Below, in pieces: positions 9,104-18,476 of a stretch of DNA of 64,000 nucleotides (position 1 is its first letter; the number at the start of each line of letters is the position of its first letter). This DNA is from Bacteroidales bacterium (GTDB lineage: Bacteria; Bacteroidota; Bacteroidia; Bacteroidales; UBA932): positions 62,001 through 126,000 of the forward strand of contig JAFZXU010000011.1 in the NCBI GenBank assembly GCA_017616655.1. Direction: 5' to 3'. A model generated the notes under the pieces. It worked only from the letters and a program-made list of their open reading frames with translations. It was not told where the DNA came from and ran no database searches. Both the position numbers and the translations under genes were made by a program.

Positions 9104-9910
9104 CTAGTTGAGCAGGGTGATCATAGAGGCCACGGCGGCGGCGTCGTTGGCCAGATCCTCACGGTCGATGTTGTACTGGTAGAAAGGAGCCTTGAGGTCC
9201 CAGTCGCCAGGAGTGATCTCCCCGCGCTCGAAGGTGTAGTTGCCGTAACCCTCGAAATAGGGAGGGACCACCTTTGCGAAGGTCCTGTAAACGTTGGAGG
9301 GCTCTCCGATGGTGAAAACCTTCTTCGGAGCCGCGGGATCGGATATCAGGTTGACCTGCATGCTGTGGTTCTCTTCGGGGCGTCCCTTGATATAATCGAT
9401 ATAGGGGCGCAGGCCGGTGTGCGCCCCCCAGCAGTCGGCATAAATCAGGATTCTCACAGTGTTGCGCGGCTTGATTTTCAGGCTCTTGAAGGCATTGAGC
9501 ACCTCGAAGGCCGCAACGCAGGCAGCATCCGAATTGTGGGTGGCGAGGGAGTCGCTCCAGGTATCGGCGGCTGCCGTGACGAGGACTACCGACTTCTTGT
9601 TCCTGCCGGGAATCTCCATCATGATGTCGCGCCCCTTGCCGCCGGGAACGTCGAAGAAGGTGACGTTGTTTCCGGCTCCGCAACGGTTGGCCATCATCGT
9701 GAAATAGTCGATTATGTCGGAGGCGCCTTCTCCGCCGGCGGGCCTCAGAGGGCATACCTTGTTGATTTTAAGCATTGCGTCAGCCGCAGTGGTATCGGTT
9801 GCAAAGAAGCCGTAGATGGCCTCTATGCGCTCCTTTTCGGATTTTCCGCAGCCTGTGAGGCTCAGGGCCAGGAGGGCTGCGCAGAGTGTGAGAATTGAAA
9901 TACGCTTCAT
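9104..9910 (-). CDS. M28-like lipoprotein with poorly conserved metal site
   Basis: The 268-residue precursor has a lipobox LTGC (Cys21). The body follows the aminopeptidase/glutaminyl cyclase M28 fold: a strand with SVVLVTAAADTW where M28 enzymes have AHxDT, then HNSDAACVAAFEVL where they have GAxDNASG, and IRILIYADCWG in place of the glutamate-bearing strand. The usual zinc ligands are therefore mostly replaced, so it may be a binding protein or a diverged enzyme. It is the last gene of the six-gene operon; its start directly abuts the upstream stop. Confidence 0.6.
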   Translation of the reverse strand: MKRISILTLCAALLALSLTGCGKSEKERIEAIYGFFATDTTAADAMLKINKVCPLRPAGGEGASDIIDYFTMMANRCGAGNNVTFFDVPGGKGRDIMMEIPGRNKKSVVLVTAAADTWSDSLATHNSDAACVAAFEVLNAFKSLKIKPRNTVRILIYADCWGAHTGLRPYIDYIKGRPEENHSMQVNLISDPAAPKKVFTIGEPSNVYRTFAKVVPPYFEGYGNYTFERGEITPGDWDLKAPFYQYNIDREDLANDAAAVASMITLLN

Positions 9911-11008
9911 TTATTCATTGATTACAATATCGTCAATCGAGTTGACCGTAAACTGTATGCTGCCCTGGTAGAGGGTCAGGATGCCCGTGATGTCGACGGT
10001 GGCCCTGCCGGAGAGTACCGATTCGGGGATCTCGACATCGGAGAACCTGCAGTAGCCGCTGGTGCGGACCTGGATCTCCTTCGAGCCCATCTTGAAGTAC
10101 TGGCTCACGGAATATGCGTTCTTCTCCACTCCGGGATAGGTGCCGTCGCCCTTGAAGTCGCCGAGCGTCTCGCCGGTGTAGGTGTTGCCGCTGCCCACGC
10201 GGAAAGCGTCCCAACGGCCGGATGTGAGGTATTCGGTCATCTTCGTCTTGGACATCGCCCAGGTGGTGATGCCGCAGGTGGGGTCGCTGGCTACATTCGA
10301 CGAGGAGAGGAAGACCCTGTTCTCAGCGGCCTTCTTGTCCTTGTTGGAGTCGAGATAGAGCAGTACGAACACTTCCTTGGCATATTTTAGCCCCTTCAGC
10401 GTGACGAGCCTTCCGATGTACTTGTTGTCCTTCTGGGTGTCGTTCTTGCCGGGGAGCTGGCTTTCGGTGATGACCTCGGGAACAACCTCCGTGCCAACCT
10501 CGCCCTTGAAGATATGGGTGTCTATCAGGAGCTGGTTCTCGATGTAGGAAGTCTCGTACTCGCCGGAAGGGTCGGTGAAGCCTATCTGGACCATTCCGTT
10601 GCCGCCGTAGTTGCCGGTCTTGTAGCCGTACATTCCGACGGTGAGGCCCTTGCATTTGACAAATACCCTCTGGCCGGGTTCGTAGTCGTTATAAAGGCCG
10701 TTCTTGCCCATCTTGATCTCGATTCCGCCGGTCTCATCCTGGATGTAGAAACTCTTGTAGAAGTTGCCCGGACGGTCGGTAGTGGAGACCACTCCTGATA
10801 TGATGATGTTCTCCTTCACATCCCAGGGTTTGGTGGCGGTGTATCTTGCCGCCAGTTCGGCGATGGTGGTGTTGGCCTTCATGTCGGCCGGAGCCGTCTT
10901 GGCCGGCTCGGGATACTTGAGGGTGAAAACAGGTTCGAACTCCTCTTTCAGCGAGGTGCAGGATGCCAGTGCGAGCAGCGCTGCAAATATGATGAATGAC
11001 TTTTTCAT
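9911..11008 (-). CDS. DUF5689 domain lipoprotein, OB-fold-like surface protein
   Basis: The 365-residue precursor has a lipobox ALASC (Cys17). Residues about 35-280 match DUF5689: an N-terminal linker, then IIISGVVSTTDRPGNFYKSF and YIQDETGGIEIKM, a pattern of an OB-fold with an inserted region, and later IGRLVTLKGLKYA. DUF5689 proteins usually lie beside TonB-dependent receptors, as here (three bases from the receptor gene). I infer a cell-surface ligand-binding role, possibly for nucleic acid given the two nucleases in the operon. Confidence 0.8.
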   Translation of the reverse strand: MKKSFIIFAALLALASCTSLKEEFEPVFTLKYPEPAKTAPADMKANTTIAELAARYTATKPWDVKENIIISGVVSTTDRPGNFYKSFYIQDETGGIEIKMGKNGLYNDYEPGQRVFVKCKGLTVGMYGYKTGNYGGNGMVQIGFTDPSGEYETSYIENQLLIDTHIFKGEVGTEVVPEVITESQLPGKNDTQKDNKYIGRLVTLKGLKYAKEVFVLLYLDSNKDKKAAENRVFLSSSNVASDPTCGITTWAMSKTKMTEYLTSGRWDAFRVGSGNTYTGETLGDFKGDGTYPGVEKNAYSVSQYFKMGSKEIQVRTSGYCRFSDVEIPESVLSGRATVDITGILTLYQGSIQFTVNSIDDIVINE

Positions 11009-11011
11009 GGC

Positions 11012-13951
11012 TTAGAATCTGAAATAGATGTTCAACATATAATTGGCTCCGCACATATAGAAGTACTTGGAGTCGAATCTGTAGTAGCGGTCGTGGCCGG
11101 CGCTGGTGATGAGTCGGGTCTGCTCGTAACCGCCGGTCTTTACGTTGCGGTTGTTGAGCATATTCTTGACTTCCAGGGAGAAACCGAGGTTGTACTGGCG
11201 GTTGATGTACCAGCTCTTGCCGACGCTTGCGTTGAGCAGGAATGCGGGGTCGAACTTCTCCTGTTTCGTCATATACTCGATTTCGGCGGGAGTAGCCACG
11301 CCGTCGGGACCCGCGCAGGCCATGTCGGTGCGGTAGAGCGGGTTCATGTCGAGGTAGGAGTCGGCGAAGTACTGCCCGTTGAGCTCGAAGAACCAGTAGG
11401 AACGGAGGCGGTAGTTGAGCGCGAGTTCCGCAGCGAGCTGGGGAGTGCTGGGCACATAGTGCTTCTGCCACTTCTCCACAATGTAATTGCCGTCGGCGTC
11501 ATAGTCGATCATATCCTTTCCGTCCACCGTGACGTGCTTGTAGACCGGACTGCTCTTCCAGTAGGTGACAGGCTGGTTGTTGACGATCACCTCGGTGCTG
11601 TTGTCCATCGTCTGGGTCATCATCGGGGTGGAGGTATAGACGTACTCTCCGAGGCTGAGGACTCCCGAAAGGGTGAGGCCGCTCAGCGGCAGGGGAGCCC
11701 TGGCGCCGATTTCCACTCCGAGGTGGCGCTGGTCGATGCCCGACATCGCGAAGTTGGTGAAGGAGTGCTGCGAGTCGTCATAGAAACTCATAACGTCGGG
11801 CTGGTCCATTATCTTGGTCCAGAATGCGGTGACGCGGGCGTTCCACTGACCCCTGCTGAACTGCCAGTTGAGGTCGCCGGAAGCCGTCTTGATGGTGGTC
11901 AGGTTGGGCACCATCGAGTTGCGGGTACGGGGCGACATGAAGACCTGGTTGAAGGTCGGGGCGTCCTCGAAGTATCCGAAATTCGCAGAGATGCGGTGAC
12001 CGCCGCCAAGCAGATATGCCGCTCCGGCCTTTGCGGACCAGGTTATGAAGTAATAGGTATCGGACTTGCCCTTTGAGGTGATGACATATCCGTCGGGGTC
12101 GTAACTGGTGAGTTTCTTGCCTCCGAAGAAGTACTCGTTGCCCTTATCGTCGAGACCGGGGAAGAGACCCTTGCGGAGAAGGCCCTCGCGCCATACCACG
12201 TTACCTCCGATGCTGCCGGAGACGTTGGCCGAGAAGCGGCCGTAGGTGAAGGCGCCGTTGGCCCAGATGTTCTCCTCGCGGACGTTGGCGTAGTAGTCGT
12301 AGCCGTACTTGCCTCCCTTGGCGATCTTCTCGGCCTGGCCGTGCTCCAGGAAGTAGTCGAGGTCGTTCTGAGTGGCAGCCTCGATTGCCGCGAAGTCACG
12401 CTCGGCGAACTGGTCCACGTTGAGGTAGTACTGTCCGCCCAGCAGGTCGTCGATCACCTTGTAGTTCTCGGTCTTGTTGGCCCTCATCACGAGGCCTCCC
12501 GTGAGGGTGAAGTGGTCGTCCTTGCGCCACTTGGTGTTGATGACCATATGGAGGTCGTTCTGGTCCACGTGACGCCTCTCTACGGCATATTTGCTGCGTC
12601 CGTCGGGGCTGTTGTAGTTGACGTTGTAGAGGCGGTCCCAGTTGATGTGCTGGTAGTTGCGGTAGTCCTTGTTGCGCTGGCTCCACATCTCCTGAGCCCA
12701 TTCGTATTTCTCATCGTTGTTGCGGTGATAGTCGTCATTCTCCATATAAGCGTAGCTCGGGAGGTTGCGGTAGTAGTCGGGACGCGGGTCCGGGGCGTCG
12801 TACCAGTCGAGGGCGGTGTAGCCGTTGCGGCCGGTGCGCCACAGGAGCGTTACATTGGTCTCGAACTCCTCCTTCGGGGTGAAGGAGTAGCGAACCACGG
12901 TCACGGGCTCGAAGGTCTTGCGGACCCTCGCGTTCCTGACCCTGCCGTTCTGGTAGCCCCAGTTGGAGTTGTACATGTTGTCGCCCATCAGGTTGTAGAC
13001 CTCCTGGGTGGAGGCGTTCTGGGCGCCGCGCTGTCCGGGAGTCGCAAAGGTGTAGAGACTCACGCGATGGACGTCGTCGAAGTTCTTCTCGATGCCGGCA
13101 TAGTAGGCGAAGGAGCGGTAATAGACTCCCTTGATCCAGTCGTTGCCGCCGACGCGTGCTGAGACGTTCACGGCGTAGGAGATGCCGTTGTCAAGCTCGC
13201 CGGAGGCGTAGGTGCCCATCAGCCTGAGGCGGTACATCGCGCTGTTGGTCAGGACGCTGAAGCGCCAGCCGGGACGCACGTTGGAGGGGGTTCCGAGGAT
13301 GTCGGTGATTCCGTTGTAGCGTCCCAGCGCCTCGCGGTGAGGGTCGAGTCCCATGGTGCTCTCCTTGGCGCGCATGGCCTCGTTGAGGCCTGACCAGAGG
13401 GAGTAGGGGGAGTAGCCTGTGATGGCGTCGTTGAGGCGCACGCCGCTGAGATAGACGTCCTGGGTCTCGCTGTTGTAGCCGCGGTTCTTGAAGCGGACGG
13501 CGCTGAAGCCGTAGCCGGCCAGGTTGTTATAGACGTCGTTGGCGCCGAAGAGGATGGTCGGAGTGTCGGTGTAGCCCGAGTCGTCCATATCGAAGTCCGC
13601 GAAACTGGAGTCGTCCACTTCGTTCACCGCCTGGACCGGCGTCATCGTCAGGACCCTCATGTCCTTGACGTAACCCTTGTCCACGGTGACGCTGACCGTC
13701 AGGTCGTAAAAGCTGTCGGCCGTCACGAAGAGGTCGTACATTCCGTCGGCGAGCGGCTCGATGAAGAATACGCCCTCCTTGTCGGTGACGCCTTCGGCTA
13801 CCGTCTGCCCGCTGCGCGAGAGCGTCAGGAGGGCCCCCTGGACGGGTTTGCGTCCCTGGCGGTCCACAACGGTACCCTTGACGCCGCCCGTCTGGGCGAA
13901 GGCTGCGATGGCCATAAGGAGAACCATCGCGGTTGTCATCAGTCTTTTCAT
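11012..13951 (-). CDS. TonB-dependent receptor with CarboxypepD_reg N-terminal domain
   Basis: The 979-residue outer membrane receptor has a signal peptide (AIAAFAQ cleavage region), a carboxypeptidase-regulatory-like domain at about 24-105 (GGVKGTVVDRQGRKPVQGA), a plug near 115-230 and a beta-barrel ending in YMLNIYFRF with the C-terminal aromatic. It is neither a SusC homologue by length nor paired with SusD. Its neighbours are two nucleases and OB-fold lipoproteins, so oligonucleotides or nucleosides are the inferred cargo. Confidence 0.9.
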   Translation of the reverse strand: MKRLMTTAMVLLMAIAAFAQTGGVKGTVVDRQGRKPVQGALLTLSRSGQTVAEGVTDKEGVFFIEPLADGMYDLFVTADSFYDLTVSVTVDKGYVKDMRVLTMTPVQAVNEVDDSSFADFDMDDSGYTDTPTILFGANDVYNNLAGYGFSAVRFKNRGYNSETQDVYLSGVRLNDAITGYSPYSLWSGLNEAMRAKESTMGLDPHREALGRYNGITDILGTPSNVRPGWRFSVLTNSAMYRLRLMGTYASGELDNGISYAVNVSARVGGNDWIKGVYYRSFAYYAGIEKNFDDVHRVSLYTFATPGQRGAQNASTQEVYNLMGDNMYNSNWGYQNGRVRNARVRKTFEPVTVVRYSFTPKEEFETNVTLLWRTGRNGYTALDWYDAPDPRPDYYRNLPSYAYMENDDYHRNNDEKYEWAQEMWSQRNKDYRNYQHINWDRLYNVNYNSPDGRSKYAVERRHVDQNDLHMVINTKWRKDDHFTLTGGLVMRANKTENYKVIDDLLGGQYYLNVDQFAERDFAAIEAATQNDLDYFLEHGQAEKIAKGGKYGYDYYANVREENIWANGAFTYGRFSANVSGSIGGNVVWREGLLRKGLFPGLDDKGNEYFFGGKKLTSYDPDGYVITSKGKSDTYYFITWSAKAGAAYLLGGGHRISANFGYFEDAPTFNQVFMSPRTRNSMVPNLTTIKTASGDLNWQFSRGQWNARVTAFWTKIMDQPDVMSFYDDSQHSFTNFAMSGIDQRHLGVEIGARAPLPLSGLTLSGVLSLGEYVYTSTPMMTQTMDNSTEVIVNNQPVTYWKSSPVYKHVTVDGKDMIDYDADGNYIVEKWQKHYVPSTPQLAAELALNYRLRSYWFFELNGQYFADSYLDMNPLYRTDMACAGPDGVATPAEIEYMTKQEKFDPAFLLNASVGKSWYINRQYNLGFSLEVKNMLNNRNVKTGGYEQTRLITSAGHDRYYRFDSKYFYMCGANYMLNIYFRF

Positions 13952-13964
13952 ATAGGTTGTCAGA

Positions 13965-15032
13965 TTATTTGCTTACTACGATGTAGGTGGGGAAGTGGTC
14001 GGAAAAGCCGCCCACGAAGGCTCCGTTGGAGAAGGTGCGGAAGGGATAATCCTTGTACTGTCCCCTCTGCGTCACCATGAAGGGCTTGCGGAAGATGCGG
14101 CCGTAGTAGGTGTCCTTCACTATCTTGCGGATCTTCAGTCCTCCTTCCGGCGCGGTGGCGAGGGTGCTGTTGACCAGGATCTGGTCGTATATGCACCATA
14201 CGCCCTGGTATCCCAGCGAGCCGTAGCCGTTCTTGATCATCGAGAGGAAGGGGTTGAAGAAGTCTTCGGGCTGCATCTCTTCGATGGTCTCACGGCCGTG
14301 CAGGTAAAGGGCCATGCTGTCGTCGAAGGGGTCGTCGTTCATATCGCCCATCACCACTATCTTGATGCCAGGCACGCGCTCCATCATCTTCATCGCGTGG
14401 TTGTAGATGATTTCGCCGCCCCTGGCGCGCAGGTCCTGTCCCTTGCCGCCCACGCGGGAGGGGAGGTGGGTCACATAGATGGCGAAGTGCTCGCCGTCGA
14501 TAGTGCCGTGCACCATCAGGACGTCGCGGGTGCGGAAGTAGTCCATCGCCTCCTGGTCGAGGGTGAACTCGACTTTGGAGTCGGGACCGAAGGTGTAGGG
14601 AATCGACTCGCTCTCGATGTACTTGAACTGCTCGGGCTTGTAGAGCAGAGCCACATCCACGCCGCGGCGGTCGGGGCCGTCATAGTGGACTATCTGGTAG
14701 TTGGCGTCCGCGATCTCGGGCTGGCTGACGAGGTCCTCAAGCACGAGGCGGTTCTCTATCTCGCTGACTCCCAGGATGGTATGATAGCGTCCGTTGTCGT
14801 TGGCCATCTCCTTGATGACCTTCGCCATGTTGTGGAGCTTCTTCTTGTACTTCTTTTCGGTCCACTTGTTGGCGCCGTCGGGAAGGAACTCGTCGTCGTT
14901 CTTGGCGGGGTCGTCATAGATGTCGAAGAGGTTCTCGAGGTTGTAGAATCCGATAACGTAATTGCGTTCCTGCGCCTGTACGCCCTGGGTAAGCAGGAGC
15001 AGCGCCGCGATAATATAGATTGCTTTTTTCAT
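13965..15032 (-). CDS. Secreted endonuclease/exonuclease/phosphatase (EEP) family protein
   Basis: From ATG at 15032 the 355-residue precursor has a signal peptide (MKKAIYIIAALLLLTQGVQAQ). EEP-fold motifs follow: FYNLENLFD at the start of the domain, HTILGVSEIENR with the metal-binding glutamate, YVTHLPSRVGG, and VVMGDMNDDPFDDS. Such proteins cut phosphodiesters in DNA, RNA or lipids. The upstream in-frame ATG at 15050 would overlap the endonuclease gene and spoil the signal peptide, so 15032 is preferred. In this operon a nuclease acting after the NUC endonuclease is the simplest reading. Confidence 0.87.
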   Translation of the reverse strand: MKKAIYIIAALLLLTQGVQAQERNYVIGFYNLENLFDIYDDPAKNDDEFLPDGANKWTEKKYKKKLHNMAKVIKEMANDNGRYHTILGVSEIENRLVLEDLVSQPEIADANYQIVHYDGPDRRGVDVALLYKPEQFKYIESESIPYTFGPDSKVEFTLDQEAMDYFRTRDVLMVHGTIDGEHFAIYVTHLPSRVGGKGQDLRARGGEIIYNHAMKMMERVPGIKIVVMGDMNDDPFDDSMALYLHGRETIEEMQPEDFFNPFLSMIKNGYGSLGYQGVWCIYDQILVNSTLATAPEGGLKIRKIVKDTYYGRIFRKPFMVTQRGQYKDYPFRTFSNGAFVGGFSDHFPTYIVVSK

Positions 15033-15040
15033 AAGTCGTT

Positions 15041-16264
15041 TTATTTCCACCAGGAGTCTGTCGAGGCCTCGACGGAAGCCGCCTTGTCGGCCCCTATCCT
15101 GGAGGGGAGATTTACGAAGAAATCAATGCCCGTGCGGGTTTCGAGCTGGTCGATGGTAATCCGCTGGGCCAAAACTGTAGATGTATTCTTTGCGTAGCCT
15201 TTGTGGTCGAACCAGAAGGCGGTTCCGGTATATCCCCCGGTGCTTCCGGTCATTCCCACGGTGCCGCTTTTCTTATAACCCAGCAGGGCCTTGAAGTAGC
15301 CTGTGGGCACCTTCACCCGCTTCCCTTCGTTGTCGGTGACATATTCGGTGCTTCCGTCAAGGACACATCCCGTCACCACGTAGAGGGTGTCGAGTGCGTT
15401 GCTCCAGGTACGGACCATTCCCTCCAGGACGGCCCACGCCTCGGAGTTGAGTTCGCCCCTCTGCGGGGTCATGTTCGTGCCGTAGAAGGTCTGCACGTTG
15501 GGCTCGTAGGTGAGCCTGTCGGCGGAGGGGAGCTGATGGCCGCGGTTGTAGTAGCCGCCCTCGTAGCTGGCGTTGCCGTAGCCGCGGAATACCACCGGCT
15601 GCAGCCTGCGCGGGATTTTGGGGTCGAGGCCCCATTCGTTGGTGCGGCCTCCGGAGCCTGCAAGACGCTTGTTGAGGGGATAGGCCACCCAGTGCGCCAC
15701 GAGCGCGGCGGTGTCCCAGTAGAAGGAGTAGTTACGCTGCTCGCCGCCGGCATAGTTGCAGTAATGGGTGATGAAATAGAGGTCGGGATCGCTCGTGGCG
15801 GGGAGTTCCAGCCAGTCGGGAACCGTCTCGGATACGATTTTGGTAGGGAGCACCGCGGCCCCTTCACGCCCCGCCTGGGTGAATTCGGCCTGAGCCGTCT
15901 TGCCGCCTGCGCAGGTCAGCAGGAGGGTGACCTTGCGGGCCTCGGGGGAGTTGTTGGCCGCCCATCCGAAGACGATGTCGTTCCTGTCGCCTACGCCGCG
16001 GACCATGGTCACGGAGTCGATCTCCAGATAGGCCCACTGGGTGACGTCATACTGCTCGCCGCCTTCGAACTTGATCTCGAGGGACCACTCTCCGGCGGCC
16101 TTGACGCCGATGAACTGGTTGCTCTTGCTGCCTGCGTCCACCTTGTCGATGCGAAGGTTGACTTCCGGCTCGTTTCCGAGGTCGGTGGGGTTGCAGGCGG
16201 CAAGCACCGTCGTGGCGGCAAGCACCGCCACGACGGCCTTGAGGATATGATTGGCTGCCTTCAA
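15041..16264 (-). CDS. BACON-like plus DNA/RNA non-specific endonuclease lipoprotein (NUC family)
   Basis: The 407-residue precursor has a lipobox LAAC (Cys24). Residues about 30-135 look like a BACON-type Ig domain (ending TAQAEFTQAGREG). Residues about 145-400 are a His-Me finger NUC domain: NRGHQLPSADR with catalytic His243 and FYGTNMTPQRG with Asn264, where the usual DRGH is NRGH. NUC enzymes degrade both DNA and RNA without sequence preference using a metal ion. Four bases separate it from the OB-fold lipoprotein gene, placing it second in the operon. Confidence 0.9.
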   Translation of the reverse strand: MKAANHILKAVVAVLAATTVLAACNPTDLGNEPEVNLRIDKVDAGSKSNQFIGVKAAGEWSLEIKFEGGEQYDVTQWAYLEIDSVTMVRGVGDRNDIVFGWAANNSPEARKVTLLLTCAGGKTAQAEFTQAGREGAAVLPTKIVSETVPDWLELPATSDPDLYFITHYCNYAGGEQRNYSFYWDTAALVAHWVAYPLNKRLAGSGGRTNEWGLDPKIPRRLQPVVFRGYGNASYEGGYYNRGHQLPSADRLTYEPNVQTFYGTNMTPQRGELNSEAWAVLEGMVRTWSNALDTLYVVTGCVLDGSTEYVTDNEGKRVKVPTGYFKALLGYKKSGTVGMTGSTGGYTGTAFWFDHKGYAKNTSTVLAQRITIDQLETRTGIDFFVNLPSRIGADKAASVEASTDSWWK

Positions 16265-16268
16265 CCCG

Positions 16269-18329
16269 TTACTGTGCGTTAACTCCGAACACTACCGCAC
16301 GCACGCCGTCGCTGGTGGTGGTGAAGTCCACCGAAGCCTCCGCAGTGGTGGCGGATGCAAACGAAACCGTGTAATAATCGGTATCGGCCAGCTTGGTTAT
16401 TGTGAAGGGGGAGTTGTTCTGGATTCCTGTGTTTGTCGCAGCGGTAACGGTGGCCTCTGTGACTCCGCCGCCTGTGACCTTGATGACTCCGGCCTTGTTG
16501 CTCCAGCCGAGTGCGTAGAAGTTGAGCTTCGTGGTTCCGGCAGGTACCTTGACCGTCACGGTGCCGCCAGCGCTGCTCTTGCCGAGCTTGAATGCTTTGT
16601 AGCTGGTGCCGTTGATGACAACCTGCTGGTCATCATAGCCGTTGGTGCCCGCGGTCCAGGTCACGTTGCTCGTGAAGGGATGGGTCGCGGTGATGTCGCC
16701 GCCGGTAGTCGTTCCAGTGCCGGGGATATGGCTCACATAGAATGCAGGCTGGGTTCCGCCCGCCTCGGGCTGCCCTTCGTGTTCGTTGCGCAGTGTCCTG
16801 AAGGTGACAGTGTCGCCGACCTTGAGGCCGATGCTGGAGAATGACTTGTCGTTGGAGGTGACATAGGTCTTGGTGAGTCCGTATACATAAACCTCGCCGG
16901 TCGCGTCCTTTACATAGATGTTGCCGTATTCGGCCTTCGCTATGCTGGTGATGGCTCCGGTGAGCTCATACCACTTGTCTGCAGCCACAGGGGCTGCCAG
17001 GAATTCGGCCACGGTGGCCTTGGTGAACTCGGTGGGAGCGTCGGGGCCGGGACCGGGGGTTCCGCCTTCGATGCTCTCGATGGTACCGTTGAGCATCTCG
17101 ACCTTTGATTCGCCTGTACTGGTGTTGGTGAAGGTGGTCTTGGGACCGTAAATCGAGATTGTGGCACCGCTGACGAGCTTGTCCTTCCATTCTGCGATGT
17201 TGGTGCAGCCATAGACATATACCTTGCCGGTGTTGTCCTCGACGTCGAAGTTGCCGTACTGTGTGTTGATCGAGCCGGTCACCTTGCCCTTCAGACGGTA
17301 GTTCTTGCCGTCGTTGTCGCTGAGTTTCAGGAAGTCGGCGCAGGTGATGTCGACTATCTCCACCGGGGCTCCGGCTTCATAGCTGACGATGACTGCGTTC
17401 AATATCTCGACCTTCGAGTTGTTGTAGAGGTAATACTTGCCGTAGAGGGTGACCTTGCCGCCGTTTGCGAGCTTGCCGGCATATTCAGTCTTGCTCTTGG
17501 GGGCCAGCGAGTAGATGTTGATGCTTCCGGTGGCGTCCTGGAGGTCGAAACTCGAATAGGTTGAATTGAATTTGGTGACCGTTCCGGAGAGCTTGTAATT
17601 GGTTCCGGGGTCTGCCTTCGCGATGAATTCCTGAACCGTGAGCAGCTGCAGGGTCGAAGGATCGATCGGCGCGGGCGCAGTATAGGAGAGGATAAAGCCG
17701 TCCTCCATCTGATGTGTCTGCTTTGCAGAATAGAAGTTGTACTTGCCCTTGACCTCCACCATGCCGTCCTCCTCAAGTTTGTCGGCATAGTCGTCGAAGT
17801 TGGTGGGGAAGGCGATCGGTATGGTTCCGGTGGCGTCGGTCAGGTCGAATCCGCGGTACGAGGAGTTGGTGACGTTGCTGATCTTGCCTGTCAGGATGTA
17901 CTCGGTCTGGGTGTCGGCCTTCGCGATGAAGTCGGCCACGGTAATCTTGCCGTCGTCTTCGCCGTCGGGGCCTTCCTGTGTTATAGCGAGGGTCTCGCTC
18001 ACGATTCCGCCGGAGAATTCAATCTCGCCCTTGCGGTTGAAGCCGTCGTTCTTGGCGACCTTCACGGTGACGGTCACCTTTGCCTCGGGCCAGTCCTTCT
18101 GGGTGAGGGTTCCGCTTTCGGGAGTAAGCACCACCCACTCGGGAAGGTCCTTTGCCTTCCAGTCCCTCGTGGTGGTGAGGGTCACGGTCTGCTCGCCGCC
18201 GTCCTTGTCGAATGCCAGTTCGGTCTTGTCGAGCTTGATTGCGGGCTCGCCCCACTCTTTCTCCACGCAGGAGGTGAAGAGGGCTGCCGCCGCTGCAATC
18301 ATAAAGATTGCGAAGTGTTTGATTTTCAT
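16269..18329 (-). CDS. Surface lipoprotein with BACON domain and four OB-fold repeats
   Basis: The 686-residue precursor has a lipobox FTSC (Cys21). A BACON-like domain spans about 32-117 and ends LAITQEG. Four related modules follow, each starting with VADFIAKAD-type sequence and containing LTGKISN...SYRGFDLTDATG: roughly at 125-215, 228-318, 327-415 and 440-545. The pattern is that of an OB-fold. A C-terminal beta-rich domain of about 130 residues ends the chain. As the first gene of the operon it is a plausible cell-surface capture protein for nucleic acid; that ligand is inferred from the nucleases downstream. Confidence 0.82.
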   Translation of the reverse strand: MKIKHFAIFMIAAAAALFTSCVEKEWGEPAIKLDKTELAFDKDGGEQTVTLTTTRDWKAKDLPEWVVLTPESGTLTQKDWPEAKVTVTVKVAKNDGFNRKGEIEFSGGIVSETLAITQEGPDGEDDGKITVADFIAKADTQTEYILTGKISNVTNSSYRGFDLTDATGTIPIAFPTNFDDYADKLEEDGMVEVKGKYNFYSAKQTHQMEDGFILSYTAPAPIDPSTLQLLTVQEFIAKADPGTNYKLSGTVTKFNSTYSSFDLQDATGSINIYSLAPKSKTEYAGKLANGGKVTLYGKYYLYNNSKVEILNAVIVSYEAGAPVEIVDITCADFLKLSDNDGKNYRLKGKVTGSINTQYGNFDVEDNTGKVYVYGCTNIAEWKDKLVSGATISIYGPKTTFTNTSTGESKVEMLNGTIESIEGGTPGPGPDAPTEFTKATVAEFLAAPVAADKWYELTGAITSIAKAEYGNIYVKDATGEVYVYGLTKTYVTSNDKSFSSIGLKVGDTVTFRTLRNEHEGQPEAGGTQPAFYVSHIPGTGTTTGGDITATHPFTSNVTWTAGTNGYDDQQVVINGTSYKAFKLGKSSAGGTVTVKVPAGTTKLNFYALGWSNKAGVIKVTGGGVTEATVTAATNTGIQNNSPFTITKLADTDYYTVSFASATTAEASVDFTTTSDGVRAVVFGVNAQ

Positions 18330-18370
18330 TGCTTCTATGTTTTTAATATATAATTTGTTGCGTTCCGTTC

Positions 18371-18415
18371 ACGCACACGCGCGGCTGCGGATGTGCGTAC
18401 AATCGTGTAAAGTTA
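18371..18415 (-). promoter_or_regulatory. Leader hairpin and candidate -7 box of the six-gene operon
   Basis: Read on the minus strand, TAACTTTA (18415-18408) matches seven of eight positions of TAnnTTTG; no good -33 TTTG lies at the right distance. Downstream in the leader a 7-bp inverted repeat (ACGCACA at 18371-18377, TGTGCGT at 18392-18398) could form a hairpin before the ATG at 18329. The leader would be about 80 bases. Confidence 0.4.
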
Positions 18416-18476
18416 AGGATTATTTTCGAATAATACACGAAGTTTTGATGGTTCGATTATTGCAGTGAAAAGGGGC

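Noticed and set aside
13995..15197. 400-codon + strand frame opposite the EEP and endonuclease genes
   Set aside because: Antisense to genes with clear signal peptides and motifs; composition is typical of a shadow frame.
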